Assembly (NCBI GenBank): GCA_035471925.1
Contig: DATIPO010000081.1
Location: 30,309 to 94,308 of the forward strand
Length of the DNA: 64,000 bases
Origin: JANQFM01 sp035471925
Lineage (GTDB): Bacteria; Acidobacteriota; UBA6911; RPQK01; DATIPO01
Direction of reading: 5' to 3'
This document shows positions 63,124-64,000 of the stretch, piece after piece. The notes below the pieces were generated by a model. The model was not told the origin of the DNA. It did not search any database and saw only the letters and a program-made list of their open reading frames with translations. A program made the position numbers and the translations under genes. Numbering within the stretch: position 1 is the stretch's first letter; each line of letters begins with the position of its first letter.

Positions 63124-63876
63124 ATGCCTTCAGTCCTCATCACCCAAGGCGAGAGCAAGTCGCGGCGCCTGCGCGAACCGCTGGAAACGGCGGGCATCAC
63201 GGTCCACGCCATTCCCCTGATCGAAATCCAGGAACTCGAGGCACCTGTCTTCGAGGACGCCTTGGCCGATCTTGACGGCTTCGAGTGGCTCCTCTTCACC
63301 AGTTCCAACGCCGTCCGCATCACCGCCGCTCGGACCCGCGCCCTCAACAACTGGCCGCCGCGGAACGTCAAAATCGGGGTGGTCGGTCCCGGCACGGCGA
63401 AATCGCTCGAGAAAGAAGGCGCTCGGCCCGACCTCATGGCCTCCGACCACCAAGCCGAAGGCCTCTACCGAGACCTTCAAGTCCGCGAGAACTCCTTGAG
63501 CGGAGTTAAAATCCTCCTGCCCCTGGCCCGCATCGCCCGCCCTTTCCTGCGCCAATCATTGGCCCAGGCCGGAGCCGAAGTTACGGCTCCTTCCATTTAC
63601 GACACCGTGCCCGCCGAGTCCAACCGCGCCGCCCTCAACCGACTCTTGCGCCACAATACGCCCGACGTCATCACCTTGGCCTCATCCTCGGCCGCCGAGA
63701 ACTTGGTGGCCTTGGCCGACTCGCCTGACCTGCTGGCCCCCTGCGCCATCGCCGCCATCGGTCCGGTCACTGCGGAGACCGCCCGCAACCTGGGCCTCCA
63801 GGTCAAGATTCTTCCCGCCCACTCCACCTTCCCGGATCTCGCCCGCTCGGTGCGCGAATATCTGGACTCTCGATGA
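63124..63876 (+). CDS. hemD: Uroporphyrinogen-III synthase
   Basis: Closes and inverts ring D to give uroporphyrinogen III. The protein is 250 residues with the bilobed HemD fold: 'LITQGESKSRRLREPLE' opens lobe one, 'WLLFTSSNAVRIT' and 'KIGVVGPGTAKSLEKEG' follow, and the second lobe has 'DVITLASSSAAENLVAL' and 'IAAIGPVTAETARNLGL'. Sequence conservation in this family is low but position after hemC is decisive. The last 124 bases of the window hold only a weak CGGGA/TCCCG hairpin near 63900-63917. Confidence 0.93.
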   Translation: MPSVLITQGESKSRRLREPLETAGITVHAIPLIEIQELEAPVFEDALADLDGFEWLLFTSSNAVRITAARTRALNNWPPRNVKIGVVGPGTAKSLEKEGARPDLMASDHQAEGLYRDLQVRENSLSGVKILLPLARIARPFLRQSLAQAGAEVTAPSIYDTVPAESNRAALNRLLRHNTPDVITLASSSAAENLVALADSPDLLAPCAIAAIGPVTAETARNLGLQVKILPAHSTFPDLARSVREYLDSR

Positions 63877-64000
63877 ATGTACGTCCAGCGTCCACCGTTC
63901 GGGAACAAACTGTCCCGTCAATCGTGAGTAGAGGTACGATTCGCATCCGAATGAGCGCATGGTTCTTGCCTGAGGCGCAGCCCAGCGGAGATGACTCGTG

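Noticed and set aside
63900..63917. CGGGA/TCCCG hairpin after hemD as a terminator
   Set aside because: Only a 5-base stem with no T-tract, and the next gene lies outside the window, so operon end cannot be judged.

Overview
The window reads as high-GC chromosomal DNA of an Acidobacteriota member. The lineage call is an inference from family content: three secreted VWFA-related proteins of the acidobacterial type, two ADOP-type FtsX permeases (one paired with a PadR regulator), a DUF6599-like protein, and a signal-peptide-bearing Rhs/YD-repeat protein. No rRNA, tRNA, CRISPR array, integrase or transposase gene was seen.

Layout. 1-1.3 kb: a truncated ADOP permease and its PadR regulator with a nested palindromic operator, followed by a repeat-rich intergenic stretch. 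1.3-18.5 kb: housekeeping genes (purA, trxA, rsmA, RNase J, ftsK, two VWFA proteins, ilvE, pilT, recX, alaS, a lytic transglycosylase and an AMIN-amidase). 18.6-31.4 kb: a DUF6599-like protein, glycerate kinase, gamma-glutamyltransferase, a glycine-zipper protein, larE, a third VWFA protein, an rluB-ribE-hypothetical-ribBA-like operon, an exported thioredoxin-fold protein and a PQQ-type propeller. 31.6-40.5 kb: an accessory locus. A LolA-like protein, a 1571-residue Rhs protein with a C-terminal PD-(D/E)xK toxin domain, a putative immunity gene and a DUF4265 gene lie on the minus strand, and a sigma-54 activator lies divergently upstream. 40.7-49.3 kb: a MerB-like gene interrupted by an in-frame TGA, a DUF819 permease, a carotenoid oxygenase, a halogenase-like flavoprotein and a large carboxypeptidase-regulatory-repeat protein. 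49.5-53.3 kb: a SAM-I riboswitch followed by hom, an ACT-less aspartokinase and a cystathionine gamma-synthase-type gene. 53.8-58.3 kb: beta-propeller lipoprotein, one-Cys thioredoxin-like protein, six-Cys secreted peptide and ADOP permease. 58.5-63.9 kb: scpAB, divergent from ccsA-hemA-hemC-hemD.

Main observations. (1) The MerB-like gene has an in-frame TGA where the second active-site Cys of MerB is expected. It is followed by a hairpin with a GGUC loop at the spacing seen in E. coli SECIS elements, so it is a strong candidate selenoprotein. (2) The ribBA-like gene has lost the metal and catalytic residues of both enzymatic domains. (3) The Rhs toxin operon may be under sigma-54 control through a divergent activator with a degenerate receiver domain. 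(4) Several promoters place the predicted transcription start on the start codon, which suggests leaderless mRNAs (ilvE and ggt are the clearest). (5) A six-Cys secreted peptide sits in a compact operon with a propeller, a redox-like protein and an exporter-type permease.
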